Source of the DNA: Chlamydia trachomatis
GTDB lineage: Bacteria; Chlamydiota; Chlamydiia; Chlamydiales; Rhabdochlamydiaceae
NCBI GenBank assembly: GCA_945898205.1
Contig: CAMDHO010000016.1
Location: forward strand, 1-41,297
DNA: 41,297 nucleotides
Reading direction: 5' to 3'
The notes beneath the pieces are model-generated. The model was not told the origin of the DNA and ran no database searches. It worked only from the letters and a program-made list of their open reading frames with translations. Shown here in pieces: positions 17,348 through 26,030 of the stretch (the first letter of the stretch is position 1; each line of letters starts with the position of its first letter). Position numbers and translations under genes: made by a program.

Positions 17348-18756
17348 GACTTTATAATACAGAGACTCGCGCAAAAGAAGAGGTGCGCCCTTCTGTTGGA
17401 GATGTCCTGTCCATATATACCTGTGGTCCTACTGTTTATAATTTTGCTCATATTGGAAATTTTAGAACCTATGTCTTTGAAGACGTTCTTCGTCGAACTC
17501 TGCAGTTTTTTGGAAATAAAGTTAAGCAGGTAATGAACTTAACAGACGTTGATGATAAGACGATTAAAGGCGCATTAAGAGAAAATTTGAGTTTAGAAGC
17601 CTATACCGCCCCTTATATTCAAGCTTTTTTTGAAGATTTAAAAACAGTTGGGATCCAACCTGCTGAAGAGTATCCAGCAGCCACTGATTATATATCAGAT
17701 ATGATTCTAATTATTGAAAGATTGATCTCAAAAGGCGTGGCTTATGTAGGGTCGGATAGAAGTGTCTATTTTCGAATCGACTCATTCCCGTCTTATGGGA
17801 GACTTTCTCACTTGCCTCTTTGCACGTTGAAAGCCGGAGCTTCAAATCGGGTTGCAGCAGATGAATATGATAAAGACCAAGTTTCTGACTTTGTTCTTTG
17901 GAAAGCATATGATGTCGAACGAGATGGTTTTATTTTTTGGGAAAGTCCTTTTGGCAAGGGGCGTCCTGGTTGGCATATTGAATGTTCTGCTATGGCAATG
18001 AAGATCCTTGGGGAAACTATAGATATCCATGTGGGTGGGGTAGATAATATGTTTCCTCACCATGAAAATGAAATAGCACAATCAGAAGCTTTTTCTGGCA
18101 AAACATTTGTTCGGCATTGGCTCCATGCAGAGCACCTATTAGTCGATCATAAAAAAATGTCTAAAAGTCTCGGTAATTTCTATACTGTGCGTGACCTTTT
18201 GCAAAAGGGGTATTTAGGGCGTCAGATTCGATATATGCTGTTTCAAACACATTATAGAACGCAGCTTAACTTTACTTTAGAAGGACTTGAAGGAGCAGGA
18301 GTTGCTATTCAAAGAATTTTAGATTTTGCAGAAAGGCTTAAAGGAATCCAAAATCTTAACTCGTTTGAGTTAACGGCTCCTGTCATGAAAAAATGCATTG
18401 AGGGGTTTTCAGAGGCATTAGCTGATGATTTAAACATATCAGTAGCACTCTCTTCTCTTTTTGATGCTATCAGAGAGATTAATGTTCTTTGCGACATGGG
18501 AAAGGTCAGTCAGTTTGAGAGCCAAGAGGTGTTGCATCAGTTATATCGCCTAGATGAAGTATTAGGGATTCTTTCTATGGAAGAAGAAGAGAGTATTCCT
18601 CTAGAATTATTAGAAGCATTAGAAAAAAGAATAGAAGCTCGCAAAGATAAAGATTGGAAACTTGCTGATCAGTATCGAGATTTGATTGAGGATCGCGGAT
18701 ATAAAATTGAAGATTCTCCAGCTGGGGCTAAGTTAAAAAAACAAAGGAATGTATGA
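17323..18756 (+). CDS. cysS: Cysteinyl-tRNA synthetase
   Basis: A 477-residue class I synthetase that charges tRNA-Cys. YTCGPTVYNFAHIGN gives the zinc Cys (C34) and the HIGN motif (43-46). WHIECSAM supplies the second zinc Cys, GGVDNMFPHHENEIAQ supplies the zinc His/Glu residues, and KMSKS is at 278-282 in HKKMSKSLGNF. The C-terminal part is the DALR-like helical domain (EARKDKDWKLADQYRDLIED). Length is standard. The start lies within the end of aas, and its stop overlaps the next small gene by four bases (ATGA), so the three genes form one operon. Confidence 0.97.
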   Translation: MQNQSPRLRLYNTETRAKEEVRPSVGDVLSIYTCGPTVYNFAHIGNFRTYVFEDVLRRTLQFFGNKVKQVMNLTDVDDKTIKGALRENLSLEAYTAPYIQAFFEDLKTVGIQPAEEYPAATDYISDMILIIERLISKGVAYVGSDRSVYFRIDSFPSYGRLSHLPLCTLKAGASNRVAADEYDKDQVSDFVLWKAYDVERDGFIFWESPFGKGRPGWHIECSAMAMKILGETIDIHVGGVDNMFPHHENEIAQSEAFSGKTFVRHWLHAEHLLVDHKKMSKSLGNFYTVRDLLQKGYLGRQIRYMLFQTHYRTQLNFTLEGLEGAGVAIQRILDFAERLKGIQNLNSFELTAPVMKKCIEGFSEALADDLNISVALSSLFDAIREINVLCDMGKVSQFESQEVLHQLYRLDEVLGILSMEEEESIPLELLEALEKRIEARKDKDWKLADQYRDLIEDRGYKIEDSPAGAKLKKQRNV

Positions 18757-18998
18757 GTCAAAAACGAGTTACAAAAGATGAGCTATTTCTGGTCAAGCTT
18801 TACGGAGAAGGTCTGAAATTAGGAGATCCTTTTATGGAGATAGATCGTTATCAAATTGGCAAGCTTATAGGTCAAAATGACAAAGGCATTGATAATATGG
18901 TAAGGATGTTAGCTCAAGCTAACTTTATAAAGAAAGGGGATGGAAATTTGATATACATCACAAAGCATGGAGAGGCCTTAATACAGGATCTTTTATAG
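18753..18998 (+). CDS. Small winged-helix-like protein downstream of cysS
   Basis: An 81-residue protein that starts in the ATGA overlap with the cysS stop. The pattern suggests a small winged helix: helices around KDELFLVKLYGEGLKLG and DRYQIGKLIGQNDKGIDNMV, a recognition-like helix MLAQANFIKK, and a beta wing GDGNLIYITKHGEAL. Ending with ITKHGEALIQDLL is common in short DNA- or RNA-binding wHTH proteins. The operon position with a tRNA synthetase does not reveal the target. It is probably conserved in Chlamydiae, which I cannot confirm here. Confidence 0.7.
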   Translation: MSQKRVTKDELFLVKLYGEGLKLGDPFMEIDRYQIGKLIGQNDKGIDNMVRMLAQANFIKKGDGNLIYITKHGEALIQDLL

Positions 18999-19063
18999 TC
19001 GTCGCATCAATAGAGCGGCATTCTTTTTAATATATAGTCTATATGTAATTCGATTGGCCGTAA

Positions 19064-19103
19064 TTCTTCTTCAAGGAGGGCTTGGGCTCTTCTTGAAGAA
19101 GAA
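19064..19103. terminator. 12-bp hairpin after the aas-cysS operon
   Basis: The arms 19064-19075 and 19092-19103 are perfectly complementary with a 16-base G-rich loop. The hairpin lies between the convergent genes ending at 18998 and 19171. There is no T-run on either side. It is likely the shared end of both transcription units. Confidence 0.55.
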
Positions 19104-19170
19104 ATAAAGGAACTTGACTGGGGCTGTGGCTTTTGTCTTAAAAGGCCTTAATTGAGGATTTAATTTCTCG

Positions 19171-19671
19171 TTAGAGCTCCCCTAAAAAGAAATATGGTTC
19201 TAAATTACTATCGTTTCCGGAATAGGGAGAGGATTTTCCAGATAGATCTTCATTAAGAGAGTTAGTGGAACTGCCAGACACCGTAGTGTAATCATCATCA
19301 TCACCAGTAATGCGTACATCAATATCTTTAATATCAGGGTTATCCTGGTAACTTGGGCTGTTTTTTTCTGGAAGAACCTTATTGACTAGACTGTTAAATC
19401 TTCCTGGTAAAGAAAAAGAGGGAGGGGTTTCCTTGAGAGGGGTTTCCTTTTTAGAGGAGACGGGGCTATCATCAAGAGGGATTTCATAAAAACCATTGGA
19501 AGGGGGGGTTGGTTTAGCAAATAGTGCTTGCAGAGCACTAATCGGCATCTTAGTTACAGAGGCAGATTGTTGATGTAAAGGATTACGTGCAAGAGTTTTA
19601 GTTGCTGTGGAATTAGGGTTTTCATTATTTGAGAAAAAAGCACTTGATAAAGCAGATGGTTTTACGATCAT
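19171..19671 (-). CDS. Serine/proline-rich disordered protein, candidate secreted effector
   Basis: A 166-residue protein with no recognised domain, signal peptide or membrane segment. The N-terminus is Ser/Asn/Thr-rich (SALSSAFFSNNENPNSTATK), as often seen in type III secretion substrates. It contains proline-rich stretches (FAKPTPPSNGFYEIP, KETPLKETPPSFSLP), an acidic patch (TGDDDDYTTVSG) and a Ser-rich tail ending EPYFFLGEL. FYEIP and DDDYTTV could be tyrosine phosphorylation sites if the protein enters a host cell. The upstream region is very AT-rich, with TAATTAATTA repeated at 19689-19698 and 19721-19730. Function is unknown. Confidence 0.65.
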   Translation of the reverse strand: MIVKPSALSSAFFSNNENPNSTATKTLARNPLHQQSASVTKMPISALQALFAKPTPPSNGFYEIPLDDSPVSSKKETPLKETPPSFSLPGRFNSLVNKVLPEKNSPSYQDNPDIKDIDVRITGDDDDYTTVSGSSTNSLNEDLSGKSSPYSGNDSNLEPYFFLGEL

Positions 19672-19688
19672 AACAAATCCTTTTATTG

Positions 19689-19730
19689 TAATTAATTATT
19701 CTTGTATTTATATTATCACATAATTAATTA
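19689..19730. promoter_or_regulatory. Repeated TAATTAATTA palindrome upstream of the Ser/Pro-rich gene
   Basis: The ten-base palindrome TAATTAATTA occurs at 19689-19698 and again at 19721-19730, 32 bases apart (about three helical turns). It lies within 60 bases of the ATG of the minus-strand gene ending at 19671. It could be an operator pair or simply AT-rich promoter DNA. Confidence 0.3.
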
Positions 19731-19888
19731 ATTGTAAATTTATTTACTGTTATGTGGTTTCGTAAAATAAAAGCATCATTTAGATTGGTTATTATATCGT
19801 ATTGGTTTTGTCTTGAGCTTGTAATTAAATTTGGTTAAATGAAGAATAGGAATTGTAGTTTGTGGTGTTAGAGGTTTTATGTAAAAAG

Positions 19889-19925
19889 TTAAAAGCGTAT
19901 GATTCTTAAGTCTATACGCTTTTAA
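19889..19925 (-). terminator. Terminator of lysS
   Basis: The arms 19889-19900 and 19914-19925 form a perfect 12-bp stem. Read on the minus strand it lies directly after the lysS stop and is followed by CTTTTTAC, so it is the one hairpin of the window with a clear T-run in the expected place. Confidence 0.75.
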
Positions 19926-19935
19926 AAGATGGGTT

Positions 19936-21504
19936 TTATCCCTCTTCAGGCTTCATAATAGGAAATAGCAAAACATCGCGAATAGAGGGGACTCCTAAAA
20001 ATAGCATTACAAGACGATCTATTCCAATACCAAGGCCTCCAGCGGGCGGCATACCCTGACAGATCGATTCTATGAATTCCTCGTCTAAAGGACATGCTTC
20101 TTCATCCCCTGCAAGTTTTTTTAGAGCTTGTTGTTCTAAGAGCGTTCTTTGAAGCTCTGGATCATTGAGCTCAGTATAAGAATTACAAAATTCAGATCCT
20201 AAAATAAATGTTTCAAATCGTTCGACAAACTGCTCTTTGCGCAGAGCCTCATTTCTGTGGAGCTTGCAAAGAGGGGTTGTTTCTATAGGGTGGTCAATAA
20301 TGTGATGAGGCTGAATCAAATAACTTTCTGCAAATTCTTCAAAAAGAGAGGCTATTAACTGTCCTCTAGACAGTCTTTCTACATCTTCTGGGGAGAAATG
20401 AGCCTTTTCTACTAGGATCGTTTTTAATTGATCTGTGGAAAGAGCATCTACATCGATATTTGCATAGGTTTTTATGCTTTCTTTCATGCTCATACGGATC
20501 CAAGGAGCTTTAAGATCGATTTCTTGAGAAACATCATCTCTTGTTAAGGTCAATTTGGTTGTTCCAAAAAGATCCAAGGCGATGGATTCAAAGAGGTTTT
20601 CTGTGAATTTCATCATATCGGTATAGTCCCAGTATGCCGCATAGGCCTCTAATTCTGTAAATTCAGGATTGTGTGTGCGGTCAAGCCCTTCATTGCGAAA
20701 GACTTTTCCCATTTCGTAAACTCTGGAAAATCCACCAACAAGGAGTTTTTTTAAAGGAATTTCTAGTGAGATGCGCAGGAACATTTCTTGGTCAAGAGCA
20801 TTGAGTTGGGTCATAAAAGGGCGAGCCTGAGCTCCGCCGTATACGTTTTGTAAAACAGGCGTTTCTACTTCTAAGAAGGCATTTTTCTTGAAATAGGATC
20901 GGATGAGTTCGAGGATTTTAGAGCGCATTTTAAATTGATCTAAAACAGCATGATGGCTGATGAGATCTAGCCATCTTTTGCGATAGCGAACTCCTTTATC
21001 TACAAGACCACTATGTTTTTCTGGAAGAGGAAGAAGTGTTTTACAAAGGAGCTTAACTGTTTTAACAAAGAGTGTGAGTTCACCTTTTTGAGTTCTAAAA
21101 AGATGGCCCTCTACTCCTAAAATATCGCCAAGATCTAGCTTTTTTTCGATGAATTTCATAGAGGTCCATTCCTTAGATTGAAGGCCTTCTACTAGAGTAA
21201 TGTCCTTGTTAAACATTACTTGGATTCTGCCTGTTTCGTCTTGAATATGACCAAAGGCATTTTTACCCATTGCTCTAAATAGAACAAGGCGTCCTGCAAT
21301 TTTAAACTGAGGAGTGTTTCCATTTCCTGCATCTTCACTATTACCAACTGGAGATTCAGCAAATTGCGTTGCAATTTCCAATGAGGTGGCTTCAGGAGTA
21401 AAGGTGTGGGGATAGGGATCTATTCCCAATTCTCTGATTTCTTTGAGTTTAGCGCTTCGATTGAGAAACTCTTCATGCTGATGATATTCTGGAAGATTTT
21501 GCAT
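19936..21504 (-). CDS. lysS: Lysyl-tRNA synthetase (class II)
   Basis: A 522-residue class II synthetase that charges tRNA-Lys. The N-terminal OB-fold anticodon-binding domain (about 66-150) carries GRLVLFRAMGKNAFGHIQDE. Motif 2 is FRNEGLDRTHNPEFT at 269-283 and motif 3 is GLGIGIDRLVMLF at 490-502. Length fits the bacterial enzyme. The linker before the OB fold contains a short Gly/Asn-rich insertion (EDAGNGNTPQ). The gene stands alone with a T-tailed terminator, and diverges from the UDP-sugar pyrophosphorylase gene across about 150 bases of AT-rich DNA. Confidence 0.97.
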   Translation of the reverse strand: MQNLPEYHQHEEFLNRSAKLKEIRELGIDPYPHTFTPEATSLEIATQFAESPVGNSEDAGNGNTPQFKIAGRLVLFRAMGKNAFGHIQDETGRIQVMFNKDITLVEGLQSKEWTSMKFIEKKLDLGDILGVEGHLFRTQKGELTLFVKTVKLLCKTLLPLPEKHSGLVDKGVRYRKRWLDLISHHAVLDQFKMRSKILELIRSYFKKNAFLEVETPVLQNVYGGAQARPFMTQLNALDQEMFLRISLEIPLKKLLVGGFSRVYEMGKVFRNEGLDRTHNPEFTELEAYAAYWDYTDMMKFTENLFESIALDLFGTTKLTLTRDDVSQEIDLKAPWIRMSMKESIKTYANIDVDALSTDQLKTILVEKAHFSPEDVERLSRGQLIASLFEEFAESYLIQPHHIIDHPIETTPLCKLHRNEALRKEQFVERFETFILGSEFCNSYTELNDPELQRTLLEQQALKKLAGDEEACPLDEEFIESICQGMPPAGGLGIGIDRLVMLFLGVPSIRDVLLFPIMKPEEG

Positions 21505-21652
21505 AAGTGGCTCGTTTAATAAAGTTATAAAAAAATGTTATCAAATCATTTTAATCTTTTTTTTTGTTCTATGCAATACACTTTCATCTAAAAAAGTTGC
21601 TTGCTTTTTTTTACAATACGCTCCAAATTGCGAATAAAAAAAATGGTGAAAC

Positions 21653-23047
21653 GTGAAAAAGATAACATATTGCTTGTTGGCTTTTAGCCTTTTAGGAATG
21701 ACAGCTCAAGGAACTGAAATGGACCCAAAAACTTTATTGCCCAATTGGGATTTTTTACAGGCTAGGCAAAAAGAAGAGATTATGGCCCAAATAGAAAAAA
21801 TCGATTTAAAAGAGCTCGAGAGGCAAAGGTCTGTTATTCGACAAGATGAGGTTTCTTTTCCAAATCTGTCTGTTTTTACTCAATATCATAAAAACAGTTG
21901 TATAAAGGATCAAGAAGAGGGAAGAAAGCTTATTTCGGAAGGGAAGGTAGGGTGTTTAATTGTGGCAGGAGGGCAAGGTTCGCGCTTAAGCTATAGAAAG
22001 CCCAAAGGGTTTTATCCAGTGACTTTGGTTAAGCATAAATGTTTGTTTCAGGTTTTTGCAGAGAAGATCCTGGCCGCTGGTCATCTAGCAGGACGTCCTT
22101 TATATCTAGCTATTATGACATCTTCTGAAAACCATGAAGAAACTATAGAAGGGTTCAAAGAAAATGACTATTTTGGGTTAAGTCCAGATCAACTTTTTTT
22201 CTTTTCACAAAAAGACCTTCCTCTATTAGACAAAAATGGAAATCTTTTCTTAGAAACGGCTGATAGTATATCTATGGGACCGGATGGAAACGCCTCTTCT
22301 ATAAGAGAATTTGTTGCGTCTGGGATTTGGGATATTTGGCATAAAAAAGGGATTTCTTACTTAAATTACATGCATGTAGACAATGCTTTATCAGATCCAT
22401 TTGATGCAGAGCTGAGCGGATTGCATTCTAATAGTCCGGCCTCAGATGTAATTGTTAAATGCATAGCGAGAGATGATCCAGAAGAACAGCTAGGAGTGAT
22501 GTTCGAAATAAATGGTAAAGTAGGGGTTGTAGAGTATTCTGAAATTTCAACAGAGGAAAGGACTTCTAGAAATAAAGACGGGTCGTTGCTCAACCTATGT
22601 GCTAATATTGGTCTCTATAGTTTTAAGATGGATTTTGTTCATGATGTGGCATCTTGCTATTATGATCAATTTCCTTTCCATAAAGCATTGAAATCTGTCA
22701 AATATCTTACTCCAACTGGAAAGACTCAAAAATCTGAAAAGCCAATCGCTTGGAAATTTGAAAAGTTTATTTTTGATCTACTCCCGTTTGCTAAAAATGT
22801 AAAAGCTATAGTTTATCCGCGTCATGAGTGCTTTGCCCCATTAAAAAATGCAGAAGGCAACGATAGCCTTTTATTTGTGCAAAGAGCGTTGCAGAGAAAA
22901 GATCGTGAAATATTTGAAAAAATATCGGGAGTATCTAGCTCATCTAGTGTTTTTGAATTAGATCCAGCATTTTATTATCCGACACCTGAACTTTTGCAAA
23001 AATGGAAAGGAAAGGCGCTTCCAGATATGCCGTATGTGAAACCTTAA
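21653..23047 (+). CDS. UDP-sugar pyrophosphorylase (UDPGP family)
   Basis: A 464-residue nucleotidyltransferase of the eukaryote-like UDPGP family, related to UDP-GlcNAc or UDP-glucose pyrophosphorylases; chlamydiae encode a similar enzyme. The nucleotide-binding loop is VAGGQGSRLSYRKPKGFYP (104-122), with later family blocks MTSSENHEET, GPDGNAS and NYMHVDNALSDP. Which sugar is used cannot be decided. From the GTG at 21653 the first 20 residues look like a signal peptide (KKITYCLLAFSLLG), which is odd for this enzyme. The ATG at 21719 has a better Shine-Dalgarno (AAGGA, six bases away) and would remove it. The stop is 12 bases from that of pknD, which converges. Confidence 0.85.
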   Translation: MKKITYCLLAFSLLGMTAQGTEMDPKTLLPNWDFLQARQKEEIMAQIEKIDLKELERQRSVIRQDEVSFPNLSVFTQYHKNSCIKDQEEGRKLISEGKVGCLIVAGGQGSRLSYRKPKGFYPVTLVKHKCLFQVFAEKILAAGHLAGRPLYLAIMTSSENHEETIEGFKENDYFGLSPDQLFFFSQKDLPLLDKNGNLFLETADSISMGPDGNASSIREFVASGIWDIWHKKGISYLNYMHVDNALSDPFDAELSGLHSNSPASDVIVKCIARDDPEEQLGVMFEINGKVGVVEYSEISTEERTSRNKDGSLLNLCANIGLYSFKMDFVHDVASCYYDQFPFHKALKSVKYLTPTGKTQKSEKPIAWKFEKFIFDLLPFAKNVKAIVYPRHECFAPLKNAEGNDSLLFVQRALQRKDREIFEKISGVSSSSSVFELDPAFYYPTPELLQKWKGKALPDMPYVKP

Positions 23048-23059
23048 ATTTTAATGGTT

Positions 23060-25897
23060 TTAGGAATAGGGGTATTGGGATGTGGCGTGAAGGCTCTCTT
23101 TTTTTAGTTTTTTAAGAAAAGTCGTAGCTTCTTTTTCTTGTTTAGCAGATTTAAAGAAAAGAAAAAGTTGTTTCAAGAGTTCTATTTTTTCCCAAAAAAA
23201 GGCTTCTTTTTCCATGTGTTTTCTTTCTTCAATGCCTTTTGATAGGTAAGAGTCGATAAGGCAAAAAAGAGGGGGGATAAGAGTGCCTTCGTGGCGGCAG
23301 AGATGGTTTTTAGCAACGTCGATTCCTTTTTGAGCTGCGATAAGACAAATGTTAAAAAAATAAAAGGGAGAAGATTCTTTTTCGAGTTCTTCCAGTGGGA
23401 TCTGCGTTAGGTAACTAGCTGCTTTTTGAGTGTCTTGTGTGTAAAGAAGCCACTCTATGAGTTTTTGTTTAACTAAAAGCCCTTCTTCTGCGGGAAGATC
23501 CCACATTGCAAATTCTTCAAGTTTTTGAATAACACGATCGCTTAGTTTTTTTGTGTTTTGAAAAGGATCAGTCAGAAAGATAAAAACCGATTTAATAAAA
23601 GGATTGAATAGGTCTTGAGGAACTCGGATATAGGTTTTTAGAGATTCTAGAGTTCCGATTTCATATGAGGATAAGATAGCTTTTAAGGGAATGAAAAGGG
23701 TTGGGTCATTTTCCACTTCAGTTAAAATCCCTTGGATTTTTTTTGAAAATCCAAGGTTAAGTAAGCAAAAGAGGATCGCTGTTTTTTCTTGTAAAGAGGG
23801 GGTTCTTTGCAGGAGATCTTCTAAGACATATGGTTTATAAAGGTAAAAAGAGAGTTGAAGATAGATAGAAGAGTTATTTACGAATAAAAATGGGATAGAT
23901 TCATAGTTTTTTTTCAAATTTTGTAAAAGGAGTTGATTGTCTTGTTTTGCAAAAGATTCTGGAATATATCTAAGGGTTAGCAAGGCTAAATGGTGAGCCG
24001 CTTTTCTGTCTTTGTAAGAGGCTTCATGAAGGCGAAAAAGGATTTGATCTTTTATAAGGTGGATAAGAGGATGTTTTTCAAACTTGCAAAGGGAAAGTTC
24101 TAAGCATTTCAATTCCTCATCGAGTTCTTGGGTAGCCTTATATACTAAAGATTTTCCAAGGTATTCTAGAGGCGCTCCTGGTGTGTTTTTAAGTTCTCCA
24201 AATTCTTCTAAGGCTTGTCTAAAAAGATCTTCTTTTTCTTTATGTCCTATTTTCATCTGAGCTTGTTCTAAAATAGTAATCCCAGCTCTAAAAATAGCTT
24301 CCCGCCCTTCTGCTCTTCCTAAAAAAGATTTTCCGATTTGCCGGTATTCAATCAAAGCTTGTTTGAAATGACGTAGGGCAAAAAAAGCATCGGGGACAGC
24401 CAAGCAATTGATTAAGATGTTTGGGCTACTGCTTGAAATAAGGATAGCTCCAACTTCAAGTTCATTATCTTTTAAAATCACTCCAAATTGAGGGATATTT
24501 AGCGGGATATGACTAAGATAGTCAAAAGCTAAGACGTTATCGAGGTAAACTTTTAAGTGATTGTCTGTTTTTTCGATTTTTATAAAGTGCGACATTTGTT
24601 CTTTAAGATAAAAATCAGGAGTAGACATTACTTCTACATTAGATTTAAAAAGGGAGATTCCTGGGTTTGCTTCAGAGCCGATCCAAAGGAGAAATCCTTT
24701 TTGAAAAAAATCTTTTATTAAATCTTCAGAGCGCACAGTAAATAAAAATCCGATGCCGCTACCTAAGGCTTTAATTCTGATATGAGTTTCAAACTTAATA
24801 TTCCCGGAGAATGATTGTTTTGCCATCATGAGGTTGACCCATTCCATGACATCAGATTTTTGTGTAAGGGCTATTTGTTTAGCTAACAAAACATTTTCCT
24901 GAAATTCCCAGTCTGCTTTATGTTCAACTTGTATGCTAGCACACGGACTCCAAGGAGCATAGCCTTCGATATAGTTATTCAGATCTTTTAAGATTTCTTG
25001 AATGCTAGCATATCGTTTTTGAAATTGGCTAGAGAGGCATTTTTTCGCTATTTGAGATAGTTCTGGGGGAATTTCGCGATAAGGGGCTTTTTCTGCGGGA
25101 TCGATTAAAACATTACTTTTCATCTGTTTACGGTATTCTCTGACGGTGGTATGACGAAAAGGAAATTTTAGGGTTAAAAGTTGATATAAAATAACGCCTA
25201 AAGCGTAGATGTCAGAAGAATAGGATGCTTTAACCCCAAGAATTCGTTCGGGGGGAAGGTAGGAAAGGGTTCCCGCAACTCTGCCAGGTCGAGTTAGTTC
25301 TATGTGTTCTTTTTTTAGAGCATCATCTCCTAGAGGGAGTTCGTCTTGGCAGTTTTTTGCAAAGTCAGCAAGTCCCCAGTCTAAAATTAAAACTTCTCCG
25401 TATTTTCCGATAATGATATTTTCTGGCTTTAAATCTCTGTGTAAAATCCCTTTAGAATGCGAGTAAGCAACTGCTTGGCAGATATTTAGGAAAATGCGCA
25501 TAAGAGTTGGAATCGAAGATCCTATAGGATGAGAAGAGATGCCCTGCCTTTCTTGAATTAAGGTTTTTTTTAAGATTTCTTTTAAGGTTTCTCCTTCTAT
25601 CCAAGGCATGGTGTAATAAATTTCATCTTCTATTTGATGGATTTGATAGATAGGAATGATACTGGGATGGGAAAGCTGTGCGGCAATTTTTACTTCTTTT
25701 AAAAAGCGCTCTTTAAATCCTATTAGATTCATTCGATCACTTCGGATTTTTTTAAGAGCTAAATTCCTTTTGCAAAAAGGATCTTGAGCTAAAAAAACCT
25801 CTCCCATGCCCCCGGCTGCGATTTTTTTTAAAATCGTATAGGGTCCAATCTGTTTAGGGAGTGGGGTGATAGGGCAGGAGTTGTCATCTTCTTTCAT
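23060..25897 (-). CDS. pknD: PknD-type serine/threonine protein kinase
   Basis: A 945-residue Hanks-type kinase, the size and layout of chlamydial PknD. The N-terminal kinase domain has the glycine loop IAAGGMGEVFLAQ (about 26-38), the ATP-binding Lys in LALKK (49/50), the catalytic loop HRDLKPEN (153-160) and DWG (173-175) in place of DFG, a frequent bacterial variant. SYLPPERILG is the activation-segment end. After ~residue 330 comes a beta-rich lectin/laminin-like segment and then a long helical TPR-like region to the end. No clear membrane segment is visible. Substrates are not apparent. Confidence 0.93.
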   Translation of the reverse strand: MKEDDNSCPITPLPKQIGPYTILKKIAAGGMGEVFLAQDPFCKRNLALKKIRSDRMNLIGFKERFLKEVKIAAQLSHPSIIPIYQIHQIEDEIYYTMPWIEGETLKEILKKTLIQERQGISSHPIGSSIPTLMRIFLNICQAVAYSHSKGILHRDLKPENIIIGKYGEVLILDWGLADFAKNCQDELPLGDDALKKEHIELTRPGRVAGTLSYLPPERILGVKASYSSDIYALGVILYQLLTLKFPFRHTTVREYRKQMKSNVLIDPAEKAPYREIPPELSQIAKKCLSSQFQKRYASIQEILKDLNNYIEGYAPWSPCASIQVEHKADWEFQENVLLAKQIALTQKSDVMEWVNLMMAKQSFSGNIKFETHIRIKALGSGIGFLFTVRSEDLIKDFFQKGFLLWIGSEANPGISLFKSNVEVMSTPDFYLKEQMSHFIKIEKTDNHLKVYLDNVLAFDYLSHIPLNIPQFGVILKDNELEVGAILISSSSPNILINCLAVPDAFFALRHFKQALIEYRQIGKSFLGRAEGREAIFRAGITILEQAQMKIGHKEKEDLFRQALEEFGELKNTPGAPLEYLGKSLVYKATQELDEELKCLELSLCKFEKHPLIHLIKDQILFRLHEASYKDRKAAHHLALLTLRYIPESFAKQDNQLLLQNLKKNYESIPFLFVNNSSIYLQLSFYLYKPYVLEDLLQRTPSLQEKTAILFCLLNLGFSKKIQGILTEVENDPTLFIPLKAILSSYEIGTLESLKTYIRVPQDLFNPFIKSVFIFLTDPFQNTKKLSDRVIQKLEEFAMWDLPAEEGLLVKQKLIEWLLYTQDTQKAASYLTQIPLEELEKESSPFYFFNICLIAAQKGIDVAKNHLCRHEGTLIPPLFCLIDSYLSKGIEERKHMEKEAFFWEKIELLKQLFLFFKSAKQEKEATTFLKKLKKESLHATSQYPYS

Positions 25898-26030
25898 AAA
25901 TAATTAGTTGATTTGAGATTTACTTCTATGTGTAGCTTTTTACTGTGTTTAAGGCAATCTTTCTAATTGTTTAGCGGGGTAAAATATCACTTGAGAGAGT
26001 TTGCATTAACTGTCCAAACTATCAAGCTTT

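Noticed and set aside
25330..25400. DWG in place of DFG in PknD as a sign of an inactive kinase
   Set aside because: The Asp that binds magnesium is kept and W or L at the second position is common in active bacterial kinases; the catalytic HRDLKPEN is intact.
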